NCBI GenBank assembly: GCA_031119155.1
Contig: JAVHYH010000063.1
Span: 913-9,507, forward strand
From: Brevundimonas sp.
GTDB lineage: Bacteria > Pseudomonadota > Alphaproteobacteria > Caulobacterales > Caulobacteraceae
Length of the DNA: 8,595 nucleotides
Direction of reading: 5' to 3'
Below, piece after piece: positions 5,990 to 8,595 of the stretch. Made by a program: the position numbers and the translations under genes. Position 1 is the first letter of the stretch. Every line of letters begins with the position of its first letter. A model generated the notes under the pieces. It searched no databases and was not told where the DNA came from. It was given only the letters and a program-made list of their open reading frames with translations.

Positions 5990-6561
5990 CAGACGCCCTC
6001 CACTCTCAACTCCGGCCACCGCGCTTTCGCGCTCGCCACCGCCTTGTCCCAGCCCCTGGCCAGCGGGCGGTTCGGATTGGGGCGCAGGGTCATGGCGAAC
6101 ATGTCCTCGAGGCCGAACGGCGCGGCGACGCTGATGCTGTCGTCGGCTTCGAGCCGGATGCCGACCGCGAAACAGGGGGCGACGAAGCGGCCCAGCGCCG
6201 TGTCGGTGTCGGGCAGGGCGTCATAGGGCTCGCCGAAGCGGTCGGGGAACCAGATGTGAACGCGGGCCTGATTGCGGACCTCGACGATGTCGCGGAAGGG
6301 CGGATCGAAGGCGGCGGCGACACGCTTGATCACCAAGTCCTCGGCGTCCCAGCTGGTGTCCGGGTCGAAATAGCCGAGATCATAGTCCTTGATGCCATAG
6401 CCCGCCGGGCGGCCGGTGAGGTCGTTCCAGACCGCCTGATAGACGGCGCCGGAGAAGACCCGCCAGTCGTTCAGGCCCAGCGCCCGCACCGTTGTCAGGA
6501 CGTGCATCAGGTCGGGGTTGGCGCGGACGATGGCGGCCAGCCGGGCTTCGAGGTCGCTCAC
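5989..6561 (-). CDS. Nucleotidyltransferase-like protein (DUF925/NTP_transf_6 type)
   Basis: This 190-aa protein resembles the DUF925 family, which is related by fold to nucleotidyltransferases. Visible hallmarks are VFSGAVYQAVWNDLTG (35-50), the acidic motif GIKDYDLGYFDPD (56-68) whose D59 and D61 are candidate metal ligands, and EVRNQARVHIWF (94-105). The second part (about 140-190) contains the common ending with LRPNPNRPLA and a Trp-containing basic tail. The biochemical substrate of this family is, to my knowledge, not established. The start is GTG at 6561 within GTGA, overlapping the thiD stop by 4 bp, and the stop overlaps the phzF-like start, so translation of all three genes is likely coupled. 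Confidence 0.88.
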   Translation of the reverse strand: MSDLEARLAAIVRANPDLMHVLTTVRALGLNDWRVFSGAVYQAVWNDLTGRPAGYGIKDYDLGYFDPDTSWDAEDLVIKRVAAAFDPPFRDIVEVRNQARVHIWFPDRFGEPYDALPDTDTALGRFVAPCFAVGIRLEADDSISVAAPFGLEDMFAMTLRPNPNRPLARGWDKAVASAKARWPELRVEGV

Positions 6562-7355
6562 TTCCGCAGCGTCCAGCCGTGGTCCAGCGGGCCGTGGCCG
6601 CCGCCGAGGCCGGGGGCGCGGCGGATGGCTTCGGCGACATAGGCCCAGGCCTCGGTCACGGCGATCTCAAGCGGCAGACCTTTGGCCAGACCGGCGGCGC
6701 AGGCGCTGGCGAGGGTGCAGCCGGTGCCGTGGGTGTGGCGGGTGTCGACGCGCTCGCCCTCCAGCAGGGTCTCGCCCTCGGGGGTGACCAGAACGTCGGT
6801 GACGCGGTCGCCCGTGGCGACGTGGCCGCCCTTCATCAGCACCGCCTTCGCCCCCATGCCGAGCAGGAACTCGCCCGCCCGACGCTGGCCGTCAAGGTCG
6901 GCGACGGTGAGGCCGGTCAGGGCCTCGGCCTCGGGCGCATTGGGCGTCAGCAGGCCGGCGCGCGGGATCATCAGCGACCGCACCGCCTGAACCGCCTCGT
7001 CGGGCAGCAGGGGATGGCCGCCCTTGGCGATCATGACCGGATCGACAACGACCACGGCGTCAGAGCTGTCGAGGATGGCGGCGACGCGCTCGACCACATC
7101 GGTGGAGCCCAGCATGCCGGTCTTGATGGCGTCGGCGCCGATGTCGTCCAGCACCGCCCGCGCCTGCGCCTCGATCAGGTCCAGCGGCAACGGATGGACG
7201 CCGTGGACGCCCAGGGTGTTCTGAACCGTGATGGCGGTGATGGCGGTGGCCGCGAACCCGCCCATGGCCGTCACGGCCTTGGTGTCCGCCTGTATGCCCG
7301 CGCCGCCGCCCGAGTCAGAGCCGGCGATGATCAGGACGCGTCCGAGAGAGGTCAT
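6558..7355 (-). CDS. thiD: Hydroxymethylpyrimidine / hydroxymethylpyrimidine phosphate kinase (ThiD)
   Basis: ThiD phosphorylates HMP and then HMP-P to HMP-PP, which is coupled to thiazole phosphate in thiamine diphosphate synthesis; it acts in the cytoplasm. The 265-aa protein has the family's usual length. It carries the ribokinase-fold signatures AGSDSGGGAGIQADTKA (11-27), AITVQNTLGV (41-50), VVDPVMIAKGGHPLL (103-117), LTPNAPEAEAL (136-146), MKGGH (174-178) and HTHGTGCTLASA (207-218), the last containing the conserved anion-hole GTGC with C213. It is the first gene of an overlapping three-gene operon. The ATG at 7355 lacks a good Shine-Dalgarno. I looked for a TPP riboswitch in the 129-bp leader and found none of its conserved core, so thiamine control, if any, is not by that route. 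No other thi genes are in view. Confidence 0.96.
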   Translation of the reverse strand: MTSLGRVLIIAGSDSGGGAGIQADTKAVTAMGGFAATAITAITVQNTLGVHGVHPLPLDLIEAQARAVLDDIGADAIKTGMLGSTDVVERVAAILDSSDAVVVVDPVMIAKGGHPLLPDEAVQAVRSLMIPRAGLLTPNAPEAEALTGLTVADLDGQRRAGEFLLGMGAKAVLMKGGHVATGDRVTDVLVTPEGETLLEGERVDTRHTHGTGCTLASACAAGLAKGLPLEIAVTEAWAYVAEAIRRAPGLGGGHGPLDHGWTLRK

Positions 7356-7441
7356 GGACTGCGAATGGCCGAGTCCGCGGCGGCGGGCAAGCCCGCGACA
7401 CTCTGACCTTCGGACAACAGCGATCCGGCGCGCAATTCGAG

Positions 7442-7469
7442 CCGATATTCACTACATAGGGAATATCGG
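7442..7469. promoter_or_regulatory. Perfect 9-bp inverted repeat, candidate operator for the NDH-2 gene
   Basis: CCGATATTC (7442-7450) and GAATATCGG (7461-7469) are exact reverse complements with a 10-nt spacer ACTACATAGG. The arms are centred 19 bp apart, close to two helical turns, as for a dimeric repressor or activator. It ends three bases before the AGGAGAG ribosome-binding site, so in RNA it could also form a hairpin next to the start. No T-run follows, which argues against a terminator. Confidence 0.6.
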
Positions 7470-7472
7470 AAC

Positions 7473-7479
7473 AGGAGAG
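7473..7479 (+). promoter_or_regulatory. Ribosome-binding site fixing the GTG start of the NDH-2 gene
   Basis: AGGAGAG is followed after five bases by GTG at 7485. No ATG precedes the conserved FAD-binding motif in this frame, so this site decides the start. Confidence 0.8.
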
Positions 7480-7484
7480 CTGTC

Positions 7485-8595
7485 GTGTCGAGGAAGACCG
7501 TGGTGATCGTGGGCGCCGGATTTGGCGGACTGGCCGCCGCGCGCGCCTTCAAGGGGGCGGACGTGGACGTGGTGCTGATCGACCGCACCAACCACCATCT
7601 GTTCCAGCCCCTGCTCTATCAGGTCGCCACCGCAGCCCTGTCGCCCGCCGACATCGCCACCGCCTCGCGCACCCTGCTGCGCAGCCAGAAGAACGTCACC
7701 GTGCTGATGGGCGAGGTGACGGGGGTGGATGCGGCGGCGAAGGTCGTGCGGCTGAAGGACGGGCCGGATCAGGCCTTTGACTGGCTGATCCTGGCGACCG
7801 GCGCGGCCTACAGCTTCTTCGGCCATCCGGAGTGGTGCGACGACGCCCAGGTGCTGAAGTCGCTGGATGACGCCCTGACCATCCGCCGCAAGCTGCTGGC
7901 CGCCTTCGAGAAGGCCGAGCTGGCGGACGATCCGGAGGAGGCGCGGCGGCTGATGACCTTCGTCATCGTCGGGGCCGGGCCGACCGGGGTCGAGACCGCC
8001 GGGACCATCGCCGAGATGGCGCGGATGACCCTGCGCCATGACTTCCGCCGCATCGACCCGACGAAGGCGCGGGTGGTGCTGTTCGAGGCCGGGCCGCGGG
8101 TGCTGACCGCCTTCCCGGAAGACCTGTCGGCCTATGCCAAGACGGCGCTGGAGGATCTGGGCGTCGAGGTGCGGACGGGGACGGCGGTGGAGGCCATCTC
8201 GGACGGAGTGGTGCAGGCCGGCGGCGAGACGATCGAAGCCGCCGCCGTGCTGTGGAGCGCGGGCGTCGAGGCGCGTCCGGCGGCGCAATGGCTGGGCGCC
8301 GAGGCCGTCCGCAACGGCGGGGTGGTGGTCGGTCCGGACTGCGCCGTGCCGGGCGTGGCGGACGTCTTCGCCATCGGCGACGTGGCCAGCTTCCGGCAGG
8401 ATGGAAAGCCCCTGCCCGGCCTTGCGCCGGTGGCCAAGCAGCAGGGTCAGTGGGTCGGCAAGCTGGTCCGCGCCCGCGCCGAGGGACGGCCCGATCCGGC
8501 GCCGTTCCGCTATCGCGACTGGGGCACGATGGCGGTGATCGGCCGGTTGATCTCGGGGTCGCTGCTGGCGAGCACGCTGCGGTCGGCGAAGACCT
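7485..8595 (+). CDS. ndh: Type II NADH:quinone oxidoreductase (NDH-2), 3' end beyond window
   Basis: NDH-2 is a peripheral membrane flavoprotein that passes electrons from NADH to quinone without pumping protons. The visible 370 residues have the two-dinucleotide-fold layout. The FAD site is VVIVGAGFGGLAAA (6-19) with acidic D33 closing the first fold. RTNHHLFQPLLYQVATAALSP (34-54) is the typical NDH-2 block. ATGAAYSFFG is at 104-113. The NADH site is FVIVGAGPTGVETAG (159-173) with E201. The second FAD motif is VFAIGDVA (294-301). The quinone-site motif APVAKQQG (314-321) corresponds to the usual AQxxxQ. The start is GTG with a strong AGGAGAG. Family members run to about 420-440 residues, so some 50-70 remain outside. 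After YRDWGTMAVIGR the last 16 residues do not clearly match the usual C-terminus, but codon use stays coding-like. The gene is divergent from thiD. Confidence 0.93.
   Translation, partial: MSRKTVVIVGAGFGGLAAARAFKGADVDVVLIDRTNHHLFQPLLYQVATAALSPADIATASRTLLRSQKNVTVLMGEVTGVDAAAKVVRLKDGPDQAFDWLILATGAAYSFFGHPEWCDDAQVLKSLDDALTIRRKLLAAFEKAELADDPEEARRLMTFVIVGAGPTGVETAGTIAEMARMTLRHDFRRIDPTKARVVLFEAGPRVLTAFPEDLSAYAKTALEDLGVEVRTGTAVEAISDGVVQAGGETIEAAAVLWSAGVEARPAAQWLGAEAVRNGGVVVGPDCAVPGVADVFAIGDVASFRQDGKPLPGLAPVAKQQGQWVGKLVRARAEGRPDPAPFRYRDWGTMAVIGRLISGSLLASTLRSAKT

Larger units (their letters stand above)
7356..7484. other. Divergent intergenic region between thiD and the NDH-2 gene
   Basis: These 129 bp should contain both promoters. 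They hold a perfect 9-bp inverted repeat (listed separately) and a small palindrome GCGGGC-AA-GCCCGC (7383-7396) on the thiD side. The part around 7430-7470 is clearly more AT-rich than its surroundings, as expected of promoter DNA. I could not assign convincing -35/-10 hexamers on either strand. Confidence 0.5.

Noticed and set aside
7356..7484. TPP riboswitch in the thiD leader
   Set aside because: The conserved CUGAGA-type core and partner helix are absent on the minus strand, and the region is only 129 bp and shared with the divergent ndh promoter.
7452..8288. Minus-strand open frame opposite the NDH-2 gene
   Set aside because: It is antisense to clear FAD- and NADH-binding motifs; composition is that of a shadow frame.

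Overview
The window is high-GC (roughly 68-70% by eye), densely packed chromosomal DNA with strong GC3 bias. The c-type cytochrome maturation gene, the PhoP/PhoQ-like regulatory pair, the NDH-2 and the style of the small secreted proteins all suggest an alphaproteobacterium. My best guess is Caulobacterales, something like Brevundimonas. That placement is an inference from protein flavour, not a database match. I see no rRNA, tRNA, insertion sequence, phage gene or CRISPR array.

Left block (1-4444, all minus strand; reading order is right to left). A small secreted PepSY-like protein is followed by an OmpR/PhoP-type response regulator and a PhoQ-like membrane histidine kinase, which overlap by 4 bp. 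After an 86-bp gap with a perfect 7-bp hairpin comes a 454-aa, probably all-helical cytoplasmic protein of unknown function. It is followed 19 bp later by the N-terminal part of ccmI, the haem-lyase/apocytochrome chaperone subunit, which is cut by the window edge. The two-component system next to cytochrome c maturation genes recalls the rhizobial cycHJKL-feuPQ neighbourhood. The PepSY-like protein occupies the place held there by the periplasmic modulator FeuN.

Centre (4445-5178). A 292-bp divergent intergenic region separates the PepSY/two-component operon from a plus-strand gene for a small secreted Arg-rich protein. This region holds two tandem hexamer repeats with the 11-bp period typical of PhoP-family operators. 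One, GTTCAG-N5-GTTCAG, points at the two-component operon. The other, GTTCAG-N5-GCTCAG, points at the secreted-protein gene. The simplest model is one response regulator controlling both divergent units, including its own. A strong rho-independent terminator ends the secreted-protein gene.

Right block (5180-7355, minus strand). This is a tightly overlapping operon: thiD (HMP/HMP-P kinase of thiamine synthesis), a DUF925-type nucleotidyltransferase-like protein, and a PhzF-family isomerase with all four expected active-site residues. Stop and start codons overlap at both junctions (GTGA and TGATG).

Right edge (7356-8595). A 129-bp divergent intergenic region carries a perfect 9-bp inverted repeat just before the ribosome-binding site of a type II NADH:quinone oxidoreductase, which runs plus-strand out of the window. 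The most notable undescribed element is the divergent PepSY/two-component/secreted-protein module with its candidate shared operator.
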